DNA of 64,000 nucleotides from Myxococcales bacterium (GTDB taxonomy: Bacteria; Myxococcota_A; Bradymonadia; REDH01). A model generated the notes under the pieces. That model did no database searches. It was not told the origin of the DNA and was given only the letters and a program-made list of their open reading frames with translations. Location of the stretch: NCBI GenBank assembly GCA_020633625.1, contig JACKDJ010000012.1:1-64000 (forward strand), written 5' to 3'. Both the position numbers and the translations under genes were made by a program. The first letter of the stretch is position 1, and each line of letters opens with the position of its first letter. Shown piece after piece: positions 25,279 to 34,102 of the stretch.

Positions 25279-25746
25279 TTATCGCTTCGCGTCGCCGGGT
25301 TCAACCGAGGGGCTCCACGGGCGCGCGGTGACCACCGGGAGTGGGTGGATCTCGAACGAGAAGCCGCGCCGCTCGAGATCGGCGAGTGTTGCTCGCTGAT
25401 CGTCGTCGACGAAGACTTCGGCGCAGATGCGGTCTGCAACGGAAGACGCGCCGATGTGGTGGATCACGACCCGCGCCGGCGCGAGCCCGAGGTCGGCGGC
25501 GATCGCGAGATCTGCGGGCGAGCCGAACAGGGCGAGGATGTTCGTGGGCGGGTCGGCGGGCTCTGCGACGATCGAGGGGAGCTCGAAGGGGGAGATGGGA
25601 ACTACCGGGACGATGTCACGCTGCAGCTCGTCGTCGACGTCGGCGCGGCCGACGAGCCAGACGACGTCGATGTCGAGGTGGGGGAGCCAGTGGTCGACGA
25701 GGGTGCGGTTGATGCCGCGGTCGTCGAGGTGGAGCCTAGGGGTCAC
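25279..25746 (-). CDS. PTS mannose/sorbose-type EIIB-like protein lacking the phosphorylated His
   Basis: 155 residues from GTG 25746, overlapping the rapZ stop as GTGA. The first residues LHLDDRGINRTLV align with the EIIB-Man/Sor signature RIDDRLIHGQV, and DDELQRDIV, ALFGSPADLAIAADLG and the later GASSVADR... FVDDDQRATLADLERRG follow the family. In active EIIB proteins the His after DDRLI carries the phosphate; here the residue is Asn 13. I therefore read it as a family member that cannot be phosphorylated at that site, possibly a binding or sensing partner of RapZ or of the PTS. The family call is by pattern, not by search. Confidence 0.7.
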   Translation of the reverse strand: MTPRLHLDDRGINRTLVDHWLPHLDIDVVWLVGRADVDDELQRDIVPVVPISPFELPSIVAEPADPPTNILALFGSPADLAIAADLGLAPARVVIHHIGASSVADRICAEVFVDDDQRATLADLERRGFSFEIHPLPVVTARPWSPSVEPGDAKR

Positions 25747-26609
25747 GCGGACCTCTGGGCGGCCCAGAAACGGCGGTCGCGGTGGTCGACCTGGAGCTTG
25801 ACCCCGCGGTCGCCGAGGACGGCGGCGAGGCGCTCGGCGATTGCGACGGAGCGGTGCTTTCCGCCAGTGCAGCCGATGCCGATGGTCAGGTAGACCTTTC
25901 CCTCTGCCTCGTAGCGCGGGATCAGGAATGCGAGCAGGTCGGCGGTGCGCTCGACGAACTCGGCGGCGCCGTCCTGTGCGAGGACGAACGCGGCGACCTC
26001 GGGGTCGAGGCCGGTGCTCTCGCGCAGGTGGGGGACGAAGTACGGGTTCGTCATGAAGCGGACGTCGAAGACGAGGTCGGCCTCGGTGAGGGGTCCGTGC
26101 TTGAAGCCGAACGATTCGACGACGATGGAGAGGCGTCGCGTGCCGCCGGCCGAGAAGCGCTCCTGCACGAGCCGCTTGAGCTGGTGCACGGTCATCTCTG
26201 AGGTGTCGATCGTGACGTCGGCGCGGGAGCGGAGCTCGTCGAGGAGCGTTCGCTCCTCGTCGATGGCGGCGCGGAAGTCGCCGGTGTCGAAGAGCAGTGG
26301 GTGGCGTCGGCGCGTCTCGCTGAAGCGCTGAATGAGCTTCTGCGGTTGCGAGTCGAGGTAGAGCACGCGGACGTCGACGCCGGTCTCGAGCAGGGCGTCG
26401 ATGACGGGCCCGGCGTCGGCGATGAACTGGCGGTCTCGTGCGTCGACTCCGACGGCGAGTCGCTGAGTGCTGGGGGTTGCGAGCTCGAGGACTTTCGGCA
26501 GGAGGACGACCGGGAGGTTGTCCATGCACAGGTAGCCGATGTCCTCGAGCGCGCGGAGCGCCGTGGTCTTTCCGGAGCCGGAGAGTCCGGTGATGAGAAC
26601 GACGCTCAA
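25743..26609 (-). CDS. rapZ: RNase adapter protein RapZ (P-loop nucleotide-binding)
   Basis: 288 residues, the usual RapZ length. Walker A GLSGSGKTT at 8-16, then the family strings DNLPVVLLP, YLDSQPQKLIQRFSETRRRHPL, RLSIVVESFGFKHG, PHLRESTGLDPEV and IGIGCTGGKHRSV. In enterobacteria RapZ binds the small RNA GlmZ and guides RNase E in control of glucosamine-6-phosphate synthase; elsewhere its partner is less clear. Here it is in the classic neighbourhood rpoN-hpf-rapZ, 13 bases after hpf, and is coupled to the PTS IIB-like gene. Confidence 0.95.
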   Translation of the reverse strand: MSVVLITGLSGSGKTTALRALEDIGYLCMDNLPVVLLPKVLELATPSTQRLAVGVDARDRQFIADAGPVIDALLETGVDVRVLYLDSQPQKLIQRFSETRRRHPLLFDTGDFRAAIDEERTLLDELRSRADVTIDTSEMTVHQLKRLVQERFSAGGTRRLSIVVESFGFKHGPLTEADLVFDVRFMTNPYFVPHLRESTGLDPEVAAFVLAQDGAAEFVERTADLLAFLIPRYEAEGKVYLTIGIGCTGGKHRSVAIAERLAAVLGDRGVKLQVDHRDRRFWAAQRSA

Positions 26610-26622
26610 GCGGGTTCCGGGT

Positions 26623-27213
26623 TCAGTGGTGTTGCGGTTCGGCGACGATGAGGCCGAACTTGCCGTCGTCGCGGCGGAACAGGATGTTGACGTGCTCGTC
26701 TGCTTCGTTGGTGAAGACGAGGAAGTGGTCGCCGGCGAGCTCGAGCTGCATGACGGCCTGATCGACGGTCATGAACGGGGCGGTGTAGTTCTCGGTCTCG
26801 ACGACGTTGAGGGCGGGCGGCGGCGCGGGCGCGGCGGTCTCGATCTCGGCCTCGGCATGGACCTCTTCGACGGCCTGCGTGACGACGCGGGTCGGGAGGG
26901 AGCGCTGGCGGCTGTCCGGGCGGTGGCTGCGGATCTTCGACTTGTAGCGGCGGACCTGGCGCTCGACCTTCTCGAGGGCGAGGTCGATCGAGGAGTACAT
27001 GTCCTCGGTCTTCTCGCTCGACTTCACCGTGAGGCCGTTGATGTTGATGGTGAAGTTGACGACGTGCCAGAACCGCTCGACGGAGAAGGTGATCTGGCTG
27101 TCGATGTCCTCGCCCTGGACGTACTTCGAGACGACGTGCTCGAGCTTGTCGGATGCGTACTGCTGGACGGCCGGAGAGGCGTCCATGTGGCGGAATGCGA
27201 CGTTGACCTGCAT
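26623..27213 (-). CDS. hpf: Ribosome hibernation-promoting factor, long form
   Basis: 196 residues from ATG 27213. The N-terminal S30AE domain (MQVNVAFRHMDASPAVQQYA through KVERQVRRYKSK) binds the small ribosomal subunit, and a C-terminal S30AE_C domain (YTAPFMTVDQAVMQLELAG) dimerises to make 100S ribosomes. An acidic/Ala/Pro linker of about 40 residues joins them. The long form combines the two tasks done by HPF and RMF in enterobacteria. It follows rpoN by 17 bases, a widespread gene order. Confidence 0.94.
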   Translation of the reverse strand: MQVNVAFRHMDASPAVQQYASDKLEHVVSKYVQGEDIDSQITFSVERFWHVVNFTININGLTVKSSEKTEDMYSSIDLALEKVERQVRRYKSKIRSHRPDSRQRSLPTRVVTQAVEEVHAEAEIETAAPAPPPALNVVETENYTAPFMTVDQAVMQLELAGDHFLVFTNEADEHVNILFRRDDGKFGLIVAEPQHH

Positions 27214-27230
27214 GCCGGGCTCCGGAGGGA

Positions 27231-28712
27231 TTAGAAGTGTTGTCTGCGCTTCGAGCTCGAGAGGATCCCGAGCATCTCGCGGTACTTGGCGACCGTTCGG
27301 CGGGCGATGTCGATGCCGTGCTGGTCGAGCAGGAGCTCGACGAGCTGTTGGTCGCTGTACGGGTGACGGCGGTCTTCGCCATCGATCAGCTTCTGGATTC
27401 GCTGCTTGACCGCTTCGGCAGCGATGTCGTCGCCGTCCTCCTTTCTGATGGACGAGTTGAAGAAGAACTTGAGCTCGTAGATGCCGCGCGGCGTGTGAAC
27501 GAACTTGTTCGTCGTCACGCGGCTGATCGTCGATTCGTGCATCTGGATGTCGTCGGCGACTTCGCGGAGGACCAGCGGGCGCAGGTGGTCGATCCCCTTG
27601 TCGAAGAAGTCGCGCTGGAAGCGAATGATGGACTCCGTGACCTTCAGGATCGTGCGCTGGCGCTGCTCGATGGACTTGATCAGCCACCAGGCGCTCCGCA
27701 GGCGCTCCTGAACGTAGTTCTTGGCGCCGGACTCGTCGGTAGAACGCAGCGCGCTGCGGTAGTACTCCGAGATCCGGAGCTTCGGCAGGCCGTCGTCGTT
27801 CAGCGTCGCGACCCAGTCGTCGCCCTGCTGCACGACGTAGATGTCGGGGGTGATGTACTCTGGGTCGCCCGCCGAGAACCGACGCCCCGGCCGCGGGTCC
27901 AGGGTCAGGATCTTCCGATGTGCCTCGAGCACCTCGGCCTTTGTGGCGCCGAGCGCGCGGGCGATCGCCGGGTAGTCTTTGCGTTCCAGGTCGCTGATGT
28001 GGTGCGAGCAGACCTTGCGGAGCAGCGTATCGCCGGGGAACTCCTGCGCAGCCTGGATCGCCAGGCACTCGCCCAGCTCGCGCGCGGCGACGCCAGCGGG
28101 GTCGAAGTCCTGGACCAGCAGGAGCGCCTCTTCGACCGTCTCGACGGCGAGGTTCAGCTCGGTCGCGAGCTCCTCGATCGTCACATCGCGAAGGTACCCG
28201 TTCTCGTCGAGGTTCCCGATGATGACCTCGGCGGCGACTCGCTCGTCGTCGGTGCACACGGCCGTGCCGAGCTGTTCGAGCAGGTGCGCGACGAGGTCCT
28301 CGGCTTTCGAGAGCGTCTGTTCCGGCCCCGGGAGCTCGTCGCCGAGGCCGCCGCCGGCAGAGCCGGGCAGGGGAGACGAGTAGTTCTCGATGTAGGCCTC
28401 CCAGTCGATCTCGTCGACGGCCTTTTTCCCGTCGGCGTCGCTGTCGTTTGGGGCGGGATCGAGGGCGCGCTCGGGGACCGTCGTGGGTTCGGGCGCCGGG
28501 GCTGCCGTGCTCTCGACATCCGGGCCCGGGCCGTCGTCGCCGTCGAGGCGATCGCCATCGTCCTCGAGCAGGGGATTCTCGACCATCTCGTTCTGGACGA
28601 GATTCATGAGCTCGAGCCGCGAGAGCTGGAGCAGCTTGATGGCCTGCTGTAGCTGCGGCGTCATGCGCAGCTCCTGGCGGAGCTGCTGCGACTGCTTCAT
28701 CTCTAGGGCCAT
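27231..28712 (-). CDS. rpoN: RNA polymerase sigma-54 factor
   Basis: 493 residues. Region I is Gln/Leu-rich (LRMTPQLQQAIKLLQLSRLEL) and contacts the activator ATPase; acidic region II (about 50-130) follows; the core-binding region, a helix-turn-helix (HESTISRVTTNKFVHT) and the RpoN box ARRTVAKYRE near residues 470-479 are all present. Sigma-54 recognises GG(-24)/GC(-12) promoters and needs enhancer-binding activators, which are numerous in myxobacteria. First gene of the operon with hpf, rapZ and the PTS IIB-like gene. Confidence 0.96.
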   Translation of the reverse strand: MALEMKQSQQLRQELRMTPQLQQAIKLLQLSRLELMNLVQNEMVENPLLEDDGDRLDGDDGPGPDVESTAAPAPEPTTVPERALDPAPNDSDADGKKAVDEIDWEAYIENYSSPLPGSAGGGLGDELPGPEQTLSKAEDLVAHLLEQLGTAVCTDDERVAAEVIIGNLDENGYLRDVTIEELATELNLAVETVEEALLLVQDFDPAGVAARELGECLAIQAAQEFPGDTLLRKVCSHHISDLERKDYPAIARALGATKAEVLEAHRKILTLDPRPGRRFSAGDPEYITPDIYVVQQGDDWVATLNDDGLPKLRISEYYRSALRSTDESGAKNYVQERLRSAWWLIKSIEQRQRTILKVTESIIRFQRDFFDKGIDHLRPLVLREVADDIQMHESTISRVTTNKFVHTPRGIYELKFFFNSSIRKEDGDDIAAEAVKQRIQKLIDGEDRRHPYSDQQLVELLLDQHGIDIARRTVAKYREMLGILSSSKRRQHF

Positions 28713-28806
28713 CGGGCCCCCCGGGACGGCGGGATGCGCGTCGCCGCGTGCGTGTCGGGCGCTGGTTCGGAGCCGCGCGCGGGCTCGCTGCGTCGGGTCG
28801 CCGGTC

Positions 28807-29460
28807 TCAGAACAAGTCTCCTGCTCGCACGCGAGGTCGTGGGGCGCGGCGCGCCGCGGGTGCGCGGGCGGCGGGGGCTGCCGGCGCCGGCTCGACGACG
28901 ATCGGGTCGGGGATCTGCTGGAACGCGAGCTGCGTCTCTGGGGCCGCGATCGCCGCGATCGCGGTCGGCGCCGCGTCGAAGCTGGCGGGGTCGAGCGCAG
29001 GGGGCCGCGTGGCTACGAACGCGCCGGCTGCGAGCGCGGCTACGGCGACCAATCCCGCGATGACCGGACCGGTCCGCGACTGCGGCGCCGGAGGTGGAGG
29101 GGTGGGGACCGGGGACGCGGCGGTCGCGGACGGGGCGGCCGGTTCAGGTTCGGCAGGCTCGGCGGACGCGGGCCGCGGCGGTTCCGGCATGGGCTCGCCG
29201 AGCAGCGCCGCCACTTCGGCCGACACGCCGAGCGGGAGGGAGCCGATCTCCGCGGAGTTCGCGCCGGGCGCTATCGGGCGACCTCCGGACGTGACGGCGA
29301 CGCGCGGCGAAGCGCTCGCGGGGGCGTCGGTCTCGAGCGGATCCCCGGTCGCGCTCGCAGGCTCCGCCGCCGGAGCGTCGGCTGCCTCCCCGAACGTTGC
29401 CTTCGGGATCTCGACCGCCGCGAGGTCCTGCAGGGTCAGTCGGGTCTTCGGCTTGGACAT
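28807..29460 (-). CDS. Single-pass membrane protein with Pro/Ala-rich regions
   Basis: 217 residues from ATG 29460 (MSKPKTRLTLQDLAAVEIP). About 120 residues of acidic, Ala/Pro-rich sequence, one transmembrane helix (TGPVIAGLVAVAALAAGAFVAT), and a basic C-terminal tail. No signal peptide, so the long N-terminal part should be cytoplasmic and the tail outside. No domain is recognised. It lies between the sigma-54 operon and the membrane protein at 29684. The composition is low-complexity, and the gene is supported by its continuous frame and a plausible start rather than by similarity. Confidence 0.5.
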   Translation of the reverse strand: MSKPKTRLTLQDLAAVEIPKATFGEAADAPAAEPASATGDPLETDAPASASPRVAVTSGGRPIAPGANSAEIGSLPLGVSAEVAALLGEPMPEPPRPASAEPAEPEPAAPSATAASPVPTPPPPAPQSRTGPVIAGLVAVAALAAGAFVATRPPALDPASFDAAPTAIAAIAAPETQLAFQQIPDPIVVEPAPAAPAARAPAARRAPRPRVRAGDLF

Positions 29461-29683
29461 CTGTGCGCGCCTGGGTCCCGGAGTTGGCCGCGGGGAGGGC
29501 CTGGGGCCTTCGCACTCGAGGGTCGTCAGGGGCGCCAGGGACTGGAGCGGGGGGCGCCCACGGCGAGCACCATCGAGTCCTTGCACAGTAGGGCAATGGT
29601 CGTGCCATCGCAACTCGCTGGCGTGCGTCGCGCGGATCCTGCGACCCCGCGGCCGCGATCGAAGGGACGCGCTCCGAGGGCGG

Positions 29684-31237
29684 TCAGTCCTCGAGCATCC
29701 AGTCCGCGTAGTACTGCCCTGCGCGATCGAACGTCACCGCGCCGAACCCGTTGATGGCGACGCCCACGACCACGGACAGCTTGAACAGCAGCGACGAACC
29801 GCGGGCGCCGAGCGCGAGCAGGAGCACGACGTAGGCGAAGTAGTCGACGGCGAACCGGTAGCCGAACTGGACCCAGCCGGTGTTCTGGTAGAACAGGTGC
29901 GGGACGGCGATGACGGCGATCGTCGCGGCCGTCGCCCAGCGCCACAGCCGATCCGCAGGGGTGGCTGCGCGGCGCTGTGCGGCGAGGAACAGGACGGACG
30001 GGGTCGTGAACCAGATCGCGAGGCCGTGCTTCGAGACCTGAACGTACGGCGCCTCTGGCAGGAACTTCGGCACCAGCGCGAGCGCGGCGGTCAGGTTCCG
30101 GCTGAGCCAGTGCACGTTGAACAGGCCGTAGTCCTTGATGCGATCGATCTGGCCGCCGGCGAGGTAGCGGTGGCCGAACTCGCCGAGGCTCTCGTAGCGG
30201 ACGTAGTTCGCCCACATGAGCAGGCAGCCGACGATGAGCGGTGTGATCGCGAACGCGACTCCGTCGCGCCAGAAGCGGACGCCCCAGTCCTGTCGCAGGC
30301 GCCCCCCCGGGAACAGGAAGAAGGCGGCGAAGAAGACGACGCTGAAGAGCAGCGGGGTGCGCGTTGCGAACGCGCACGCCAGCCAGACGCCTGCCCAGAA
30401 GGGGCTGCGTGCGTCGAGCGAGGCCAGGATGTAGAGCAGCGTGAAGGTCGCTCCGATGATCAGGGCGGTGAACCAGACGCCTCCTTGGACGGCGCACCAG
30501 AAGTGGGCTGTGCCGAAGCCGAGGAGAACGGCGAGCCACGCCGCGTCCCCGCCGCGGAGCCGGGTGCGTCCGCCGAGGATTGCGCGACGGAACAGCACGT
30601 ACGCGAGGGCGACGTTCAACGCCGCGAACAGTAGCGTGAAGGCGACGTCGTTGAACCCGCGGCCCCAGACCGCGACCCCGGGCATCATCAAGACGGCCGG
30701 GCCGGGCGGGAAGGAGACGAAGAAGTGCCGATCCTCGTGCGACCCCCGCATGTCGGAGGCGTCGATCACGTAGAGGTGCCCCCGCAGATCGAGGAACTTG
30801 CGAGCGCCTCGATCCCACCAGATGCCCCGCAGCTCCTGGCCCGACGCGAGGGTGAGCGTCGAGTAGCTCGACCAGTCGTTCTCGTGGGGCGGCGTCTCGC
30901 CGAGCTCGACGCGGCCGTCCAGGAAGGCTTCGGCGAGGAGCACGAAGTGCGAGTTCGGACTCGGACGTGTGGCTCTCGGCCCGGTGAATGCGGCGAACAC
31001 CGCGAGCGCCAGGAGGAAGATGACGACCGGCGCGCGGGCGCGCTGCCACCGTGAGCGCTCGAAGAACGGGTGGGCTTCGAGGGTGCCTTGGTGACCGCGG
31101 GCGCTCGTCAACGAGTCGCCTGCGCCAGGGCCGGGCGGGCGCGCCGCGCGGTCGGTGTGGGCTTCTGCAGGTGCATTCGAGCTCCGGCTGGCGGGGGACG
31201 CGGCCGCTTTGCTAGTTGGGCGGGCGATGGCGTGCAA
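29684..31237 (-). CDS. Polytopic membrane protein, possible GT-C glycosyltransferase
   Basis: 517 residues. After a 60-residue cytoplasmic-looking N-terminus there are about ten hydrophobic helices (for example VVIFLLALAVFAAF, DVAFTLLFAALNVALAYVLF, VVFFAAFFLFPGG), alternating with charged loops. The first external loop carries acidic and aromatic residues (LLAEAFLDGRVELGETPPHENDW), as in GT-C enzymes, which use lipid-linked sugar donors, but I cannot point to a proven catalytic pair. The true start may be one of several downstream codons, since the first 60 residues are Ala/Pro-rich. It is followed by 211 bases holding the pyrG promoter on the other strand. Family assignment is tentative. Confidence 0.55.
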   Translation of the reverse strand: MHAIARPTSKAAASPASRSSNAPAEAHTDRAARPPGPGAGDSLTSARGHQGTLEAHPFFERSRWQRARAPVVIFLLALAVFAAFTGPRATRPSPNSHFVLLAEAFLDGRVELGETPPHENDWSSYSTLTLASGQELRGIWWDRGARKFLDLRGHLYVIDASDMRGSHEDRHFFVSFPPGPAVLMMPGVAVWGRGFNDVAFTLLFAALNVALAYVLFRRAILGGRTRLRGGDAAWLAVLLGFGTAHFWCAVQGGVWFTALIIGATFTLLYILASLDARSPFWAGVWLACAFATRTPLLFSVVFFAAFFLFPGGRLRQDWGVRFWRDGVAFAITPLIVGCLLMWANYVRYESLGEFGHRYLAGGQIDRIKDYGLFNVHWLSRNLTAALALVPKFLPEAPYVQVSKHGLAIWFTTPSVLFLAAQRRAATPADRLWRWATAATIAVIAVPHLFYQNTGWVQFGYRFAVDYFAYVVLLLALGARGSSLLFKLSVVVGVAINGFGAVTFDRAGQYYADWMLED

Positions 31238-31309
31238 GGCGGATCGAGACGCAGCCGGCCCGCGCGATCGTCTCCGGGCGAGGCGCGCCGCGTGCAGCGA
31301 CGGGATCCG

Positions 31310-31337
31310 TTGACAGGTGTCGGCGCCTGACTAGAGT
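31310..31337 (+). promoter_or_regulatory. Predicted promoter of pyrG
   Basis: TTGACA (31310-31315), 16-base spacer, TAGAGT (31332-31337). The -35 is a perfect consensus hexamer. It leaves a leader of about 105 bases before ATG 31449. Confidence 0.55.
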
Positions 31338-31427
31338 GCGCCGGACCTGCGGCGCCCGGCGCGGGGTCGACCTCGGCCGGCGCGGGCGCGCCACATCTTG
31401 GCTGAGCAGCAGGCTCAACCCTAGCAA

Positions 31428-31439
31428 CCGCGATCGCGG
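31428..31439. repeat. Perfect 12-base palindrome in the pyrG leader
   Basis: CCGCGATCGCGG reads the same on both strands and ends 9 bases before the pyrG start codon. A short hairpin or protein site here could affect ribosome access. A nearby weaker stem is TGAGC/GCTCA (about 31403-31417). Confidence 0.35.
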
Positions 31440-31448
31440 CGAGCAGAA

Positions 31449-33080
31449 ATGGCACGCAAGACGCATCCGAAGAAGTTCGTGTTCATCACTGGCGGCGTCG
31501 TCTCGTCGCTCGGCAAGGGCATCGCGGCGTCGGGCCTCGGCGCTCTGATGGAGGCGCGCGGCCTGCGCGTGAGCTTCTTGAAGCTCGACCCGTACGTGAA
31601 CGTGGACCCGGGCACGATGAACCCGACTCAGCACGGCGAGGTGTTCGTCACCGACGACGGCGCGGAGACGGACCTCGACCTGGGTCACTACGAGCGGTTC
31701 ACGACCGCCCGGATGTCCCGGAAGAACAACTACACGTCCGGCCAGATCTACTACTCCGTCATCATGAAGGAGCGCCGCGGCGAGTACCTTGGCGGGACGG
31801 TGCAGGTGATCCCGCACATTACGGACGAGATCAAGACGTGCATCACCGCGGCGGCGGCCGAGTGTGACGTGCTCTTCACGGAGATCGGCGGCACCGTCGG
31901 TGATATCGAGAGCCTCCCGTTCCTCGAGGCGATCCGTCAGATGCGGACCGACGTCGGTGACGAGCACATCTGCTACATCCACGTGACGCTCGTGCCGTAC
32001 ATCGCGGCGGCGGGCGAGGTGAAGACCAAGCCGACACAGCACTCCGTGCGTGAGCTTCGCGCGATCGGCATCCAGCCCGACATGCTGGTCTGCCGATCGG
32101 ATCGGCCGATCGGGGCGGACATCAAGGGCAAGATCGCGAAGTTCTGCAACGTCGATGTCTCCAACGTGATCGGCCTCCCCGACGTCGAGACGATCTACGA
32201 GGTCCCACTGGGCCTGCACAGCGAGTCCGCGGACCAGCGCGTCCTCGACAAGCTGAACATGTGGACGGGGGCGCCGCGCCTGGATGGTTGGGAGCGCCTG
32301 GTCGACGCGATTCGCCACCCTCGGCGCGAGGCGAAGATCGCGATTGTCGGCAAGTACGTGGACCTGACAGACTCGTACAAGAGCCTGAATGAGGCGCTCC
32401 GGCACGCCGGCTACGCCCACGGCGCGCGCGTCTCGCTACAGTTCGTCGACTCCGAGCAGATCGAGCGCGAGGGGGCCGAGACGCTCCTGTCCGGCGCGGA
32501 CGCGATCCTGGTGCCGGGCGGGTTTGGCCGCCGCGGGTCGGAGGGCAAGATCGCCGCCGTTCGCTACGCCCGCGAGAAGCGCGTGCCGTTCTTCGGAATC
32601 TGCCTCGGGCTCCAGATGGCGGCCGTCGAGTTCGCCCGGAACGTCGCGGGGATCGCCGACGCTCACAGCCGCGAGTTCGTCCCCGACGCAGTCGACGCGG
32701 TGATCGACCTGATGCCCGACCAGGAAGACGTGGTCGACAAGGGCGGGACGATGCGGCTCGGCGCCTACCCGTGCGTCCTCGACCGCGGGTCCCGGGTCGC
32801 GCAGATCTACGCGGCGACCGAGGTCTCTGAGCGCCATCGGCACCGCTACGAGTTCGCGAACCGCTTCCGTGAGCCGCTCGAGGCGGCTGGGCTGCGCTTC
32901 AGCGGGAAGAGCCCGGATGGACGGCTTGTCGAGATGATCGAGCTGTCCGATCACCCGTGGTTCGTCGGCTGTCAGTTCCACCCGGAGTTCAAGTCCCGCC
33001 CGACGGCCCCGCACCCGCTGTTCCGCTCGTTCATCGAGGCCGCGCTCGAGGCGCAGGCCGACGACGAGGCGGCGCAGTGA
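31449..33080 (+). CDS. pyrG: CTP synthase
   Basis: 543 residues, standard length. The N-terminal synthetase domain has FVFITGGVVSSLGKG (ATP binding), LKLDPYVNVDPGTMNP and TEIGGTVGDIES; the C-terminal class I glutamine amidotransferase has the nucleophile Cys 385 in FFGICLGLQ and the catalytic HPEF. It makes CTP from UTP with ATP and glutamine and is essential for pyrimidine nucleotide supply. The stop overlaps the mtnA start as GTGA. A vegetative promoter with a consensus -35 lies about 130 bases upstream. Confidence 0.97.
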   Translation: MARKTHPKKFVFITGGVVSSLGKGIAASGLGALMEARGLRVSFLKLDPYVNVDPGTMNPTQHGEVFVTDDGAETDLDLGHYERFTTARMSRKNNYTSGQIYYSVIMKERRGEYLGGTVQVIPHITDEIKTCITAAAAECDVLFTEIGGTVGDIESLPFLEAIRQMRTDVGDEHICYIHVTLVPYIAAAGEVKTKPTQHSVRELRAIGIQPDMLVCRSDRPIGADIKGKIAKFCNVDVSNVIGLPDVETIYEVPLGLHSESADQRVLDKLNMWTGAPRLDGWERLVDAIRHPRREAKIAIVGKYVDLTDSYKSLNEALRHAGYAHGARVSLQFVDSEQIEREGAETLLSGADAILVPGGFGRRGSEGKIAAVRYAREKRVPFFGICLGLQMAAVEFARNVAGIADAHSREFVPDAVDAVIDLMPDQEDVVDKGGTMRLGAYPCVLDRGSRVAQIYAATEVSERHRHRYEFANRFREPLEAAGLRFSGKSPDGRLVEMIELSDHPWFVGCQFHPEFKSRPTAPHPLFRSFIEAALEAQADDEAAQ

Positions 33081-34102
33081 CCGTGGTTACCAGCGTCACG
33101 CCGATCCGCTGGGTCGGTGACGCGACGTCTGGCGTGGTCGAGCTGCTCGACCAACGACGCCTCCCCGCCGAAGAGGTGTGGATCCGCTACGACACCGCCG
33201 AAGGGGTCGCACGGGGGATCCGCGAGATGGTGGTGCGCGGCGCGCCGGCCATTGGAGTCACGGCGGCGTTCGGTGTCGTGCTCGCCGCGCGCGGCGGGGC
33301 GTCGCTCGAAGACGGGGTCGCGGCGCTTGCTGCGTCCCGGCCGACGGCGGTGAACCTGTTCTGGGCGCTCGAACGCATGCGAGCGGTCATTGCCGAGCGC
33401 GGTGCAGACGTCGAGGCGCTGTGGGCCGAAGCGGAGCGGATCCGGACGGACGACCTGGCGGCGAACGTCGCGATGGGCGAGTTCGGCGCTGCCGCGATGC
33501 CGGACGACGCGCGCATCCTGACCATCTGCAACACCGGCAGCCTCGCGACGGCGGGGTACGGGACGGCGCTCGGCGTCATCCGGAGCGTCCATCGTCAGGG
33601 GCGTCTGCGTGGCGTCATGGCCTGTGAGACGCGGCCATACCTGCAGGGCGCGCGGCTGACCATGTGGGAGCTGATGCGTGACGGAATCGCGGCGGAGCTG
33701 GTCACGGACGGCATGCCGGGTCACCTGATGTCGCGCGGCGAGGTCGACGCCGTCATCGTCGGCGCCGACCGCATCGCCGCGAACGGGGACGCCGCGAACA
33801 AGATCGGGACGTACCAGCTCGCCGTGCTCGCGCGCTTTCACAACCTCCCGTTCTACGTGGCAGCTCCGACGAGCACGATCGACCTCGAGACCGCAGACGG
33901 AAGTGGCATTCCCATCGAGCAGCGGTCGGCCGACGAGGTGGTCCGGATCGGCGGCGTGACGATCGCCCCCGTCGGCGCGAAGGCGCGGCACCCGGCGTTC
34001 GACGTCACGCCCGCCGAGCTCGTGACCGGCATCGTGACCGAGGCTGGGGTCGCGCGAGCGCCGTTCGGAGCGTCGCTCGCCGCGCTGGAGAAGATGCGAT
34101 GA
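33077..34102 (+). CDS. mtnA: Methylthioribose-1-phosphate isomerase
   Basis: 341 residues from GTG 33077, which overlaps the pyrG stop. MtnA converts 5-methylthioribose 1-phosphate to the ribulose form in methionine salvage, downstream of polyamine synthesis. Signature strings: VVRGAPAIGVTAAFG, ICNTGSLATAGYGTALG with catalytic Cys 151, ETRPYLQGARLT, and VIVGADRIAANGDAANKIGTYQ with catalytic Asp 231. The eIF2B-like fold is shared with translation factor subunits, but the Cys and Asp make this the isomerase. speD and speE elsewhere in the window produce the methylthioadenosine that feeds this pathway. Confidence 0.95.
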   Translation: MTVVTSVTPIRWVGDATSGVVELLDQRRLPAEEVWIRYDTAEGVARGIREMVVRGAPAIGVTAAFGVVLAARGGASLEDGVAALAASRPTAVNLFWALERMRAVIAERGADVEALWAEAERIRTDDLAANVAMGEFGAAAMPDDARILTICNTGSLATAGYGTALGVIRSVHRQGRLRGVMACETRPYLQGARLTMWELMRDGIAAELVTDGMPGHLMSRGEVDAVIVGADRIAANGDAANKIGTYQLAVLARFHNLPFYVAAPTSTIDLETADGSGIPIEQRSADEVVRIGGVTIAPVGAKARHPAFDVTPAELVTGIVTEAGVARAPFGASLAALEKMR

